Assembly: GCF_003336755.1 (NCBI RefSeq)
Contig: NZ_QMDI01000002.1
Location: forward strand, 248,001-312,000
DNA from: Elioraea thermophila (ex Habib et al. 2022)
GTDB lineage: Bacteria > Pseudomonadota > Alphaproteobacteria > Acetobacterales > Acetobacteraceae
DNA: 64,000 bases
Reading direction: 5' to 3'
A model generated the notes under the pieces. It had not been told where the DNA came from, did not search any database, and saw only the letters and a program-made list of their open reading frames with translations. Made by a program: the position numbers and the translations under genes. Shown one piece after another: positions 1 to 8,165 of this stretch (its first letter is position 1; every line of letters starts with the position of its first letter).

Positions 1-134
1 ACAACCTCCGCAAGTATCTGACCAACCCGAGGGATGTCGTCCCCGGCGGCTCCATGGCCTTCGCCGGCATCCGCAACCCGCAGCAGCTCGAGGATCTGAT
101 CGCCTTCCTCCGCCAGAACGGCCCGCAGAGCTGA
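1..134 (+). CDS. c-type cytochrome, C-terminal fragment
   Basis: Only the last 43 residues are inside the window; the gene begins upstream. The reading frame starting at base 3 ends at the TGA at 132-134. The visible part has the layout of the end of a class I cytochrome c: NLRKYLTNPR, then a glycine-rich stretch with SMAFAGI, in which the methionine is the expected axial haem ligand, then the amphipathic C-terminal helix (QQLEDLIAFLRQ). The haem-binding CXXCH lies outside the window, so the family call rests on the C-terminal pattern alone. It would be a periplasmic electron carrier. A rho-independent terminator follows within 30 bases, so it ends its transcription unit. Confidence 0.75.
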   Translation, partial: NLRKYLTNPRDVVPGGSMAFAGIRNPQQLEDLIAFLRQNGPQS

Positions 135-159
135 ACTGCGCCGTAGAGGCACCAGGTCA

Positions 160-197
160 GGCCGCATCCCTCGCCGGGGGTGCGGCCTTTCCTTTTC
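160..197 (+). terminator. rho-independent terminator after cytochrome c
   Basis: A perfect 7-bp stem (GGCCGCA at 160-166, TGCGGCC at 181-187) is followed by a T-rich tail (TTTCCTTTT) at 188-196. It lies 26 bases after the cytochrome stop codon. There is no T-run on the other side, so it does not obviously serve the minus-strand transporter operon that ends at 223. Confidence 0.75.
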
Positions 198-222
198 GTC
201 TGACCGTCGTTGTGTGCCAGCC

Positions 223-1089
223 TCACCGCGCGAGGCGAGGGTCGAGCGCGTCGCGCAGCCCGTCGCCCACCAGATTGAAGGCGAAGACGACAAGGAAGAT
301 CGACACCCCGGGAAAGACGGCCATCCAGGGCGCCGTCTCCAGGAAGCGCTGCGCGGTGTTCAGCATGCTGCCCCAGGACGGGGCGGGCGGCTGCTGGCCA
401 AGCCCGAGGAAGGAGAGGCTCGCTTCCGCAAGGATCGCGGAGGCCATGGTCAGCGTCGCCTGCACGAGGAGCGGTGGCAGGATATTCGGCAACACGTGCA
501 CACTGGCGGTGCGCCAAGGAGGGTTGCCGAGCGCGCGCGCCGCCTCGACGTAGGGCTGAGCGAGCACGCCGAGCGTCGCCCCCCGCGCCAGACGGACGAA
601 GATCGGTGCGGCACTGATGCCGATGGCAAGCATCGCGTTCTCGAGCGCCGGCCCAAGGAAGGCCGCGAGCGCGATCGCCAGGATCAGGAACGGACAGGCC
701 AGCATCGCATCAGCCGCGCGGCCGATCAGCGCGTCGACCCAGCCCCCACTCATGCCGGCCAGGATGCCGAGCGGCACGCCGAGCAGGAGCGCGATCACGA
801 CCGAAACGACGCCGGCGAGCAGGCTGGTGCGAGCCCCGAACAGCACGCGCGAGAACACGTCGCGCCCGTTCTCGTCGGTGCCGAACCAGTGCGTCGGCGA
901 CGGCGGGCGACGGATCGCCGTCCACGACGGACGAAGCGGGTCATGCGGCGCCAGCAGCGGTGCCGCGACGGCGCAGCAGACGAACACCGCCACAACGACG
1001 AGGCCGACGATGGCCGCGCGGTGGCGCAGGAACCGCCGCAGCGCTCGACGCCACGGCCCCTCGCCGTACCCTCCCCGCCCCTCCCTCAT
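223..1089 (-). CDS. ABC transporter permease, DppC/OppC family
   Basis: Inner-membrane permease (288 aa) of a peptide/nickel/opine-type ABC importer. The N-terminal helix is at about residues 24-46. The family motif GTDENGRDVFSR is at 70-81. Four further membrane segments follow. The cytoplasmic EAA loop that docks with the ATPase (EAARALGN at about 182-189) is intact. The ATG at 1087-1089 overlaps the stop of the upstream permease as ATGA, and places the first helix at the usual distance from the N-terminus; the longer open frame upstream is antisense noise. It forms the end of the binding protein-permease-permease operon. No ATPase gene is adjacent, so energising subunits must come from elsewhere (compare 33207-35281). 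Confidence 0.93.
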   Translation of the reverse strand: MREGRGGYGEGPWRRALRRFLRHRAAIVGLVVVAVFVCCAVAAPLLAPHDPLRPSWTAIRRPPSPTHWFGTDENGRDVFSRVLFGARTSLLAGVVSVVIALLLGVPLGILAGMSGGWVDALIGRAADAMLACPFLILAIALAAFLGPALENAMLAIGISAAPIFVRLARGATLGVLAQPYVEAARALGNPPWRTASVHVLPNILPPLLVQATLTMASAILAEASLSFLGLGQQPPAPSWGSMLNTAQRFLETAPWMAVFPGVSIFLVVFAFNLVGDGLRDALDPRLAR

Positions 1090-2033
1090 GCTGTGCGCAG
1101 CCGCGGGTCGATCACCGCATAGAGGAGGTCGGCGACGAGGTTGAGCACGACATAGAGCACGGCGGTGACCAGCACCACGCCCTGCACCATCGGATAGTCG
1201 CGGTTGAACACCGCATCGACGATCAGTTTGCCGAAGCCCGGAATGGTGAACACCTGTTCCGTCAGAACCGCACCGGAGAGCAGCGTGCCGAGTTCGAGCG
1301 CGCCGAGCGTGACCACCGGAATGAGGGCGTTGCGCAGCGCGTGTTTGGCGACCACGACGCGTTCGGCCAGACCCTTCGCCCGTGCCGTGCGCACATAGTC
1401 CTCGGCGAGAGCCTGCACCATCGCGCTGCGGGTGTGGCGCATGAACACCGCGGCGATCCCGGTGCCGAGCACGAAGGCCGGCATGACGGTGGTGGCGAGG
1501 CTCCGCCGCCAATCCTCCGCGAGGGGCACGTAGCCCGAGGGCGGAAGCCAGCCCAGGTGCACGCTGAACAGCAGGATCAGCATGATGCCGAGCCAGAAAT
1601 TCGGCGTCGACAGCCCGGCGAGCGCGACGCCGTTGGCGATCCAGTCGGGTGCCCGATCCTTCCAGAGCGCGGAGGCGATGCCGGCCGGAATGCCGAGCAG
1701 GCAGGCGATGGCGAAGGCCATCAGCGCGAGCTGCACCGTCACCGGCAGCTTGGCGAGGATCACGGCGGCGACCGGCTCGCGGATCCGCCAGGAGAAGCCC
1801 AGATCACCGGCGAGGACGCGGCCGAGCCAGCGCAGGTACTGCTCGACCAGCGGTCGATCGAGGAAGAGTTCGGCCCGGATCTGCGCCAGCACCTGCGGGT
1901 CGCCGCGCTCCTCCCCGGCCAGGATCAGCGCCGGGTCGCCCGGCATCAGCAGCTGCAGGCCGAAGATCAGGATGGAGACGAACCACAGCGTGGGGATCGC
2001 CTGCCCCAATCGCGCGGCGATGAAACGCGCCAT
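1086..2033 (-). CDS. ABC transporter permease, DppB/OppB family
   Basis: First permease (315 aa) of the peptide-type ABC importer. It opens with the characteristic MARFIAARLGQAIPTLWFVS segment, a signal-anchor helix typical of DppB. The conserved periplasmic motif around PGDPA follows at about residues 35-39. Five more membrane helices follow, with an EAA-type loop (VRTARAKGL) at about residue 220. It begins 4 bases after the stop of the solute-binding protein and overlaps the DppC-like gene by 4 bases (ATGA), so the three proteins are translationally coupled. The substrate is not predictable from sequence; peptides, nickel and opines are all carried by this family. Confidence 0.93.
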   Translation of the reverse strand: MARFIAARLGQAIPTLWFVSILIFGLQLLMPGDPALILAGEERGDPQVLAQIRAELFLDRPLVEQYLRWLGRVLAGDLGFSWRIREPVAAVILAKLPVTVQLALMAFAIACLLGIPAGIASALWKDRAPDWIANGVALAGLSTPNFWLGIMLILLFSVHLGWLPPSGYVPLAEDWRRSLATTVMPAFVLGTGIAAVFMRHTRSAMVQALAEDYVRTARAKGLAERVVVAKHALRNALIPVVTLGALELGTLLSGAVLTEQVFTIPGFGKLIVDAVFNRDYPMVQGVVLVTAVLYVVLNLVADLLYAVIDPRLRTA

Positions 2034-2037
2034 CGCC

Positions 2038-3543
2038 TCAGTTGGACAGCCTCAACCCCTGGACGCGGATCAGCCCGTCGGGCACCGGGACGAAACCCGA
2101 CAGCCGTGCGGTGTGAGCCACGATGTTCTTGCGGTGCCAGAGATAGATCCGCCCCTGGTCCTCGAGCAGATAGTGCCGATACATCTGCTCATAGAGGGCG
2201 ACGCGCTTCTCGACGTCGCTTTCCACCCGCGCCGCGTCGAGCAGCCGGTCGACCTCCGGATTGCTGTAGCGGCCATCGTTCTGCGGACCCCGGCTGTGCA
2301 CGAAGGACCAGAGATTGCCGTCGGGGTCGGTCCGGCCCGACCAGGCGAGCAGATAGGCCTCGAAATCGCCGCGCGCCGCCGCCTGCAGCGAGGAGGCGAA
2401 CTCCATGGCATTGATCTGCACCTCGAAGCCAGCTTCCGCCGTCATCGCCTGGATCACCTCGGCGACCTGACGCAGTTCCGGATTGTTCGGCACGGTCAGC
2501 ACCACCCGCACGGGCGTGCGGACCCCCGCCTCGCGAAGCAGAGCGCGCGCCCGCGCCACATCGCGCTTCGGCACGGCGAGCGAACGGACGTGGAACGGCG
2601 AGGCGGGCGGCACGGCCTGTGCGGTCGGCGTGTTCTGGCCGCCGAACACGACCTGGTTGATCGTCTCGCGATCGAGTGCGAGGTCGAAGGCACGCCGCAC
2701 CCGGGCATCGCGGCCGAGCGGCGTTTCGGAGCGCGGCCCGTGCGCGATGTTGAAGGTGATCCCCTGGTAGCCGAGCTCGTCGCTCATCGATACGCGAAGC
2801 CGCGGGTTGCGTTGCGCGGCCGGCACGTCGGTCGCGGCCAGCGTCTGCACGAGATCGAGCGCGCCGGCCTGCAGGTTGGCGAAGCGCACCGTATCGTCCG
2901 GGATCGGCAGGTAGATGATGCGCTGCAGGTGGATTTGGCCGGCATCCCAATAGTCGGGGAATCGATCGACCACGATGCGGTCCTGGGCGACGCGCTCGAC
3001 GAATCGGAAGGGCCCCGCGCAGACCGGGCGCAGGCCGAACTGCGCGCCGGCCGCCTCGGCGGCCTTGGGCGAGACGATCATGCCGGCGCGATCGGTGAGC
3101 TGGGCGAGGAAGGGCGAGAACGGCGCGCTGAGGTGGATGCGCACGGTGAGCGGATCGACCACCTCGGCGCGCGTCATCGCGTTGATCTCGCCGCGGCGGA
3201 AACTGCCTTGCATGGTGAGATGCCGCGTCAGGCTGTAGACGACGGCCTGTGCGTCCATGGTCTCGCCGTCATGGAAGCGCACCCCCGGGCGGAGCGTGAT
3301 GGTGAGCGTCTGCGCGTCGTCCCACACGTAGCGGGTGGCGAGCTGCGGCACGATCTCCAGCCGCTCGTTGATGTCGAACAGCTTGTCGCAGAGCGAGGCG
3401 AAGACGATGCGACCGACGAAGGTGCGCGCGAGCGTGGGGTCGAGGATGTCGGGATCCTCGCGCAGGCCGATGCGCAGGGTCTGCGCCTGGGCGGCTGATA
3501 TGGCAAGGCCGGCGGCGAGCAGGGCGGTGAGAAAGCGGGTCAT
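2038..3543 (-). CDS. ABC transporter solute-binding protein, family 5
   Basis: Periplasmic binding protein (501 aa) of the DppA/OppA/NikA family. A classical Sec signal peptide (TRFLTALLAAGLAISAAQA) ends at about residue 20. The mature part begins QTLRIGLREDPDILDP and carries the family block YVWDDAQTLTITLRPGVRFH followed by DGETMDAQAVVYSL, usual for SBP_bac_5. The chosen ATG (3541-3543) directly precedes the signal peptide; the open frame runs 14 codons further but without a signal-like sequence. It is first in the operon and is divergent from the FAD oxidoreductase at 3657, so promoters for both should lie in 3544-3656. The ligand is unknown. Confidence 0.93.
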   Translation of the reverse strand: MTRFLTALLAAGLAISAAQAQTLRIGLREDPDILDPTLARTFVGRIVFASLCDKLFDINERLEIVPQLATRYVWDDAQTLTITLRPGVRFHDGETMDAQAVVYSLTRHLTMQGSFRRGEINAMTRAEVVDPLTVRIHLSAPFSPFLAQLTDRAGMIVSPKAAEAAGAQFGLRPVCAGPFRFVERVAQDRIVVDRFPDYWDAGQIHLQRIIYLPIPDDTVRFANLQAGALDLVQTLAATDVPAAQRNPRLRVSMSDELGYQGITFNIAHGPRSETPLGRDARVRRAFDLALDRETINQVVFGGQNTPTAQAVPPASPFHVRSLAVPKRDVARARALLREAGVRTPVRVVLTVPNNPELRQVAEVIQAMTAEAGFEVQINAMEFASSLQAAARGDFEAYLLAWSGRTDPDGNLWSFVHSRGPQNDGRYSNPEVDRLLDAARVESDVEKRVALYEQMYRHYLLEDQGRIYLWHRKNIVAHTARLSGFVPVPDGLIRVQGLRLSN

Positions 3544-3656
3544 CGTGCGGCTCCCATGCGACGCGACATGCAAACCGTCCGCCACTCGGCGGCGTGGCGC
3601 AAGAGCCTCTCCGTGGCGTGGGCCGGCGCCGTTGGCGTGAAACCACGGGGCGGCCG

Positions 3657-4772
3657 ATGACGACGCGGCATCTGGTGCTGGTGGGTGGGGGGCACGCGCA
3701 CCTCGAGGTGCTGCGGCGCTTCGCCGAACGACCGGAGCCCGGCCTCAGGCTCACCCTGATCGCCCGCGAGCCCCGGACCCTCTACTCCGGCATGGTGCCG
3801 GGCGTGATCGCTCGCGACTACGAGCTGGAGGAGGCGACGATCCCGCTCGCACCGCTCGCCCGTGCCGCAGGTGCGCGCTTCCTGGTGGACGAGGTCTGCG
3901 GTCTCGATCTGGCCGCGAGCACGGTGCGCTGCGTGAGCGGGAAGACCGTCGCGTTCGACCTCGTGTCCCTCGACACCGGCGGTGTGGCCGACCTCTCCGT
4001 GCCGGGGGCGGCGGAGCATGCGATCCCCGCCCGCCCGATCGCCGGCTTCGTCGCCCGGATTGGCGAGCTCGACGAGATCGTGCGGTCCGTCAACGAGCCG
4101 GCGTTGATTTCCGTCGTCGGTGGTGGCGCGGCGGGCTGCGAACTCGCCCTGGCCTTGAGCATGCGCTACCGCCGGTCGGCGCAGATCAGCCTGCACTGCG
4201 GCACGCCGCGCCTGCTCCCGGACTTTCCCCGCGCCGCCGCCCGCAAGGTGGAGCGATGCCTGGGCTGGCGGCTCGGCCGGGCCTACACCGGCGATCCGGT
4301 CGTCACTGTGGAAGAGCAGATCCTGCAGCGGGGCTACTGTCAGTCCGCCTTCTTCGATGCCGTGGTGTGGGCGACGGGCGTGGCTGCGCCGCCTTGGCTG
4401 CGCAGCACGGCCCTGGCCCTCGATGAGCGCGGCTTCGTCCGTGTCGACCGCAGCCTGCGCAGCGTCAGCGATCCTCGCGTCTTCGCCGCCGGCGACGTGG
4501 CGGCGATCGAGGGCGCGTCGGTGCCGAAAGCCGGTGTCTGGGCGGTGCGGGCAGGACCGGTGCTGGCGGAGAATCTTCGCCTGGCGGCAAGAGGGCAGGC
4601 GCTGCGCAGCTGGCGGCCGCAGCGCCGGGCTCTCGTGCTGATCAACGCGGGTTGGAAACAGGCGATCGGGATCTGGGGGCCTTTCGTCTTCGAGGGCGAG
4701 TGGGTCTGGCGCTGGAAGGACTCGATCGACCGCCGCTTCGTCGCGCGCTACCGGATTGCCGAGCCGGCATGA
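3657..4772 (+). CDS. FAD-dependent pyridine nucleotide-disulfide oxidoreductase, SelD-associated type
   Basis: Flavoprotein (371 aa) with two dinucleotide-binding folds. The N-terminal LVLVGGGHAHLEVLRRFAE at about residues 6-24 is the signature of the group often fused to or found beside selenophosphate synthase, and related to type II NADH dehydrogenases. A second GGGAAGCELALAL at about 155-167 should bind NAD(P)H. A late FAAGDVAAIEG closes the FAD site near residue 280. There is no CXXC redox disulfide, so it is not a thioredoxin reductase. No selD, selA or other selenium gene is in the window, so a selenium link is only a family association. The ATG at 3657 sits two residues before the first beta strand; an in-frame upstream ATG at 3594 would add a basic, non-conserved leader. 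Confidence 0.85.
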   Translation: MTTRHLVLVGGGHAHLEVLRRFAERPEPGLRLTLIAREPRTLYSGMVPGVIARDYELEEATIPLAPLARAAGARFLVDEVCGLDLAASTVRCVSGKTVAFDLVSLDTGGVADLSVPGAAEHAIPARPIAGFVARIGELDEIVRSVNEPALISVVGGGAAGCELALALSMRYRRSAQISLHCGTPRLLPDFPRAAARKVERCLGWRLGRAYTGDPVVTVEEQILQRGYCQSAFFDAVVWATGVAAPPWLRSTALALDERGFVRVDRSLRSVSDPRVFAAGDVAAIEGASVPKAGVWAVRAGPVLAENLRLAARGQALRSWRPQRRALVLINAGWKQAIGIWGPFVFEGEWVWRWKDSIDRRFVARYRIAEPA

Positions 4773-4811
4773 GATCGTTCCGGCACCGCGCGCGATTGGC
4801 CGGGGCCAGCG

Positions 4812-5795
4812 CTAAAGGGACGGCGTGTCGGGCCGCCAGTCGCGGAAGAAGGCGTTGCCGATTTCCGCAGAGACGGCGATCAGCATCCGCTGCACCCAAT
4901 CGAGGAACTCATGCAGGCCGCCCGCGATGATCCGCTCGATCGAGCGTTCCTCGAGGCCTGCCCGCACCTCCTCGAGCCGCTCCGCCGGTCGCGCCACGTT
5001 CAGCCCGTAACGCTGGCGCAAGGAGTCGAGCATCCCCTCGGCGCGCCGCAGGCAAAGCAAGGTCGAGCGCGGGAAGGCATCGTTCAGCAGCAGGAAGTCG
5101 GCAACCGAGGCCGGAGTGAGACCGCGCGGATGCACCCGCCGATAGGCGTGGTAGCCCGCGGCGGCGCGCAGGAGCGCGTGCCACTGCGAGAGATCGAGGG
5201 CGGAGCCGACATCGGCGACACTCGGCAACAGCAGGTGGTACTTGATGTCGAGCAACCGCGTGGTCTGGTCGGCGCGCTCGATCTGCCGGCCGAGCTCCAG
5301 AAACAGCCAGCCCTGATCGCGGAAGAAGGTGCCTTCGGTGATGCCGGTCTGCAGCTGCACTGCCTCCTTGATCCGCGTGCAAAGGGCGGAGAGGCGATCG
5401 GGCGCGATGTCGTCCTCCGAAAGCGCGGTCACCCAGCCGTGGAACTCGTTGATCTGCCGCCACATCTCCGTGCTGATCAGGGGCCTGAGCGTCCGCGCGT
5501 TGCGCCGCGCGGCGGAGACCGCGGCCGGGATCGAGGTCGGATTGTCGGCGTCGAGAAGATAGAATCGCCGCACGGTCTCGGGGGCCGGTGGACCGTAGCG
5601 GTCACGGAACGGGATCTCGTCGGCGTTGATGCGAACCACGCTTTCCCAGGCCTGAGCGGGACGGCCTGGCGACTCGAAGGTCTGCGTGACGTCGATCACT
5701 CGCGCGAGGTTCTCCACCCGCTCGAGGTAACGCGCCATCCAGAACAGCGACTCCGCGTAGCGGGCGAGCAAGGGCGCGGCGGCGAGCGCGCTCAT
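4812..5795 (-). CDS. alpha-E domain protein (COG2307)
   Basis: Helical protein (327 aa) of the alpha-E family. The family N-terminus LLARYAESLFWMARYLERVE is seen at residues 9-28. The rest is a predicted all-helical domain with no known catalytic motif. Alpha-E proteins are almost always encoded next to a circularly permuted ATP-grasp enzyme, as here, where the start codon overlaps the ATP-grasp stop as ATGA. Comparative genomics proposes that the pair makes or modifies a peptide; biochemical proof is lacking. The usual third and fourth partners (a transglutaminase-like protease and a proteasome-like hydrolase) are not in this window. The start at 5793-5795 is fixed by this overlap and by the conserved N-terminus; the open frame upstream is spurious. 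Confidence 0.9.
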   Translation of the reverse strand: MSALAAAPLLARYAESLFWMARYLERVENLARVIDVTQTFESPGRPAQAWESVVRINADEIPFRDRYGPPAPETVRRFYLLDADNPTSIPAAVSAARRNARTLRPLISTEMWRQINEFHGWVTALSEDDIAPDRLSALCTRIKEAVQLQTGITEGTFFRDQGWLFLELGRQIERADQTTRLLDIKYHLLLPSVADVGSALDLSQWHALLRAAAGYHAYRRVHPRGLTPASVADFLLLNDAFPRSTLLCLRRAEGMLDSLRQRYGLNVARPAERLEEVRAGLEERSIERIIAGGLHEFLDWVQRMLIAVSAEIGNAFFRDWRPDTPSL

Positions 5796-7282
5796 TCGTC
5801 CACCAGCACCCAGGTGTCCTTCGACCCCCCGCCTTGCGAGGAGTTCACCACCAGGCTGCCGGCCTTCAGCGCCACACGCGACAGCCCACCCGGCAACACC
5901 CAGGTGTCGCGGCCGGTGATGGCGTAGGGCCTGAGATCGAGGTGGCGCGGGCGCAACCCGTCGGGGGTGAGTGTGGGCGCGACGGAAAGCCCGATCATCG
6001 GCTGGGCGATCCAGTTCGCCGGATCGGCAAGCAGCTTGGCGCGCGCCGCCTCGAGCTCCGCCTTCGACGCGCGCGGCCCGATGGTGATGCCATAGCCCCC
6101 CGATTCGCCGACCGGCTTGATCACCAGCCGCTCGAGATTGGCGAGGGTGGCGGCGAGACCTTCCGGCTCGCGGCAGATCAACGTGTCGACATTGGCGAGG
6201 ATCGGCTCCTCCGCGAGGTAGTAGCGGATGATGCGCGGCATGTAGGCGTACACCGCCTTGTCGTCCGCCACTCCGGTGCCCACCGCGTTGGCGAGCGCGA
6301 CGTTGCCCTTGCGCCAAGCCCCGATGAGCCCGGGCACCCCGAGCAGCGAATCGGGGCGGAACACGGTGGGATCGAGGAAGGTGTCGTCGATGCGTCGATA
6401 GATCGCGTGCACCGGCGAAAGCCCGCGCGTCGTGCGCATGAACACGCGGTCGTTCTCCACCGCGAGATCGGCCCCCTCGACCAGCGGCACGCCCATCTCG
6501 CGGGCGAGGAAGACGTGCTCGAAATAGGCGCTGTTGTAGATGCCGGGGGAGAGCAGCACGACCTGCGGATCGTCAACGCCTTGCGGGGCGATGTCGCACA
6601 AGGCCTCGAGCAGCCGCACGCCGTAGCCGTCGACGGGGCGGAGGGTGATCCCCTGCATGAGATCGGGAAACGCGCGCAGCATCGCGTGCCGGTTCTCGAT
6701 CACGTAGGAAACGCCGGAAGGCGTGCGCGCATTGTCCTCCAGAACGCGGAACGTTCCCCCCTCGTCACGCACGATGTCGATGCCGCAGATGTGCACGTAG
6801 GTGCCGAAAGGTACGGGGAACTCGCGCATCTCCGCGCGGTAGTTCGGGTTGCCGAGCACGAGGTCGGCGGGGACTACGCCGTCCTTGAGGATCTTCTGGT
6901 CGTGATAGACGTCGTGCAGGAAGAGATTGAGCGCGCGCACCCTCTGGACGACGCCGGCCTCGAGCCGCCGCCATTCCGCCGCGGTGAGGACGCGCGGCAC
7001 CGGGTCGAAGGGGAGGATGCGATCGATGGCGTTGGCCTCGGTGTAGACGGTGAAGGTGATGCCGAGATTGAACAGGTCGCGCTCGGCTTGGGCCGTGCGA
7101 CGGCGGAAGTCCTCGAGCGACAGGGCGGCGAGGCGGCGCACGATGAGGGCGAGCGCTCCCCCGTCGCCGGGCCGCGGCGTGGTCAGTTCGCAGAAATAGG
7201 GGCCGGGGTCATAGCCGTCGAACACGCCCGCAGACGGCGCAAGCGCAGGGGCATCGAGTCTGGCGCGCAGTTCGGTGGACAT
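5792..7282 (-). CDS. circularly permuted ATP-grasp type 2 protein (COG2308)
   Basis: A 496-aa ATP-grasp protein of the circularly permuted class. Family signatures include FTVYTEANAIDRILPFDPVP at about residues 75-95. The DIVRDEGGTFRVLEDNARTP block near 170-190 supplies metal and nucleotide contacts. The segment NLERLVIKPVGESGGYGI near 385-400 holds the ATP-binding lysine and glycine-rich loop. By family it should ligate an amine to a carboxylate using ATP; no substrate is known. It is the first gene of a two-gene operon with the alpha-E protein. The ATG at 7280-7282 is divergent from the secreted protein at 7451. Confidence 0.92.
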   Translation of the reverse strand: MSTELRARLDAPALAPSAGVFDGYDPGPYFCELTTPRPGDGGALALIVRRLAALSLEDFRRRTAQAERDLFNLGITFTVYTEANAIDRILPFDPVPRVLTAAEWRRLEAGVVQRVRALNLFLHDVYHDQKILKDGVVPADLVLGNPNYRAEMREFPVPFGTYVHICGIDIVRDEGGTFRVLEDNARTPSGVSYVIENRHAMLRAFPDLMQGITLRPVDGYGVRLLEALCDIAPQGVDDPQVVLLSPGIYNSAYFEHVFLAREMGVPLVEGADLAVENDRVFMRTTRGLSPVHAIYRRIDDTFLDPTVFRPDSLLGVPGLIGAWRKGNVALANAVGTGVADDKAVYAYMPRIIRYYLAEEPILANVDTLICREPEGLAATLANLERLVIKPVGESGGYGITIGPRASKAELEAARAKLLADPANWIAQPMIGLSVAPTLTPDGLRPRHLDLRPYAITGRDTWVLPGGLSRVALKAGSLVVNSSQGGGSKDTWVLVDE

Positions 7283-7367
7283 CTCTCTTCCCGGTCACCG
7301 CGCCGGTGGCCGGCGTTTCCCAAACGTCACAGTAGAGCGCAATCGTGCCTGCGGCCAAGGCGAAACC

Positions 7368-7396
7368 TTGAACGGGAGCGGGCTTTCCCTGATAAC
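7368..7396 (+). promoter_or_regulatory. sigma-70-type promoter for the secreted protein at 7451
   Basis: TTGAAC (-35, 7368-7373) and GATAAC (-10, 7391-7396) are separated by exactly 17 bases. Transcription would start near 7403, giving a leader of about 48 bases that ends in a usable ribosome site (TGGAG) just before the ATG at 7451. This is sequence reasoning only. Confidence 0.5.
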
Positions 7397-7450
7397 CTTC
7401 AACGTATCGCCGGCGGCGGGTTCGCGCCGCGGTCACCCCTGGAGTGAACG

Positions 7451-7954
7451 ATGCGCCAGATCCTGTTCAGTGCCGCAGCGTTCGCGGCAATCGGGCTCGG
7501 TGCCGCGGAAGCCGCGGCGCAGGCCTGTGCGAACCCGCGGGAAAAGGCAGCCTTCGATCTGCGTGCGCTGCAGACGCACCTGATGGTCGGGGCGCTCTCC
7601 TGCGGCATGCATGACCGCTACAATGCCTTCGTCACCCGGTTCCAGAGCGATCTGGCCGGGGCCCATCGCCACCTCTCTGCCTACTTCACGCGCGTGCACG
7701 GTGCCCGCGGCCAGCGCGACCTGAACGAGTACATCACGGCGCTCGCCAACGCGCAGTCGCAGGAGGGTATCCGGCACGGCAACACGTTCTGCGCCCGGGT
7801 GGCCCCGATGTTCGATCGGGTCATGGCCTCGTCGGGCGGCAACGATCTTGCCCTGCTCGCGGCGCAAGCCAATCTGCCGCAGGCCTATGCGGTGACCCCG
7901 TGCGAAGTGCGCACGGCGCAGACGCCAGCGCAGCCGACGACGCAGCGTCGTTGA
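7451..7954 (+). CDS. secreted protein of unknown function, four cysteines
   Basis: I do not recognise this family. The 167-aa product has a clear Sec signal peptide (RQILFSAAAFAAIGLGAAEAAA) with a likely AxA cleavage site at about residue 23-25. The mature part is mostly alpha-helical by composition and contains four cysteines (in QAC, LSCGMH, NTFCAR and TPCEVR), an even number that suits two periplasmic disulfides. The last 15 residues are a Thr/Ala/Pro/Gln-rich tail. A promoter with 17-bp spacing precedes it and a strong terminator follows at 7990, so it is probably expressed alone. It is divergent from the ATP-grasp/alpha-E operon, which does not by itself imply a shared function. Confidence 0.75.
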   Translation: MRQILFSAAAFAAIGLGAAEAAAQACANPREKAAFDLRALQTHLMVGALSCGMHDRYNAFVTRFQSDLAGAHRHLSAYFTRVHGARGQRDLNEYITALANAQSQEGIRHGNTFCARVAPMFDRVMASSGGNDLALLAAQANLPQAYAVTPCEVRTAQTPAQPTTQRR

Positions 7955-7989
7955 CCGTCTGAGCTTTCACGACCAGTCCCATACGTGCT

Positions 7990-8020
7990 GCGGGCCGCTC
8001 TCCAGCGGCCCGCTTGTTTT
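7990..8020 (+). terminator. rho-independent terminator
   Basis: A perfect 10-bp GC-rich stem (GCGGGCCGCT at 7990-7999, AGCGGCCCGC at 8004-8013) with a 4-base loop is followed by TTGTTTT. It ends transcription of the secreted-protein gene 36 bases after its stop. Confidence 0.85.
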
Positions 8021-8111
8021 CGTTCGTCTGCACTCAAGCACGCCGCGAGGATCGTGCTCGGGAGCCGTCGGGGTTCCGGCGGGTGTTCGATGCCGCCATG
8101 CGCACGGTCCC

Positions 8112-8142
8112 GAAAAGGAAAGGGGGCGCCGAAGCGCCCCCT
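8112..8142 (-). terminator. rho-independent terminator of the OmpA-like gene, UUCG loop
   Basis: Read on the minus strand, a 9-bp stem (AGGGGGCGC with GCGCCCCCT, 8121-8142) encloses TTCG, the extra-stable C(UUCG)G tetraloop, and is followed by TTCCTTTTCG (8111-8120). It lies 23 bases beyond the stop of the OmpA-family gene. Confidence 0.85.
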
Positions 8143-8165
8143 GCGAATGCGGCCTCGTGATCGGG

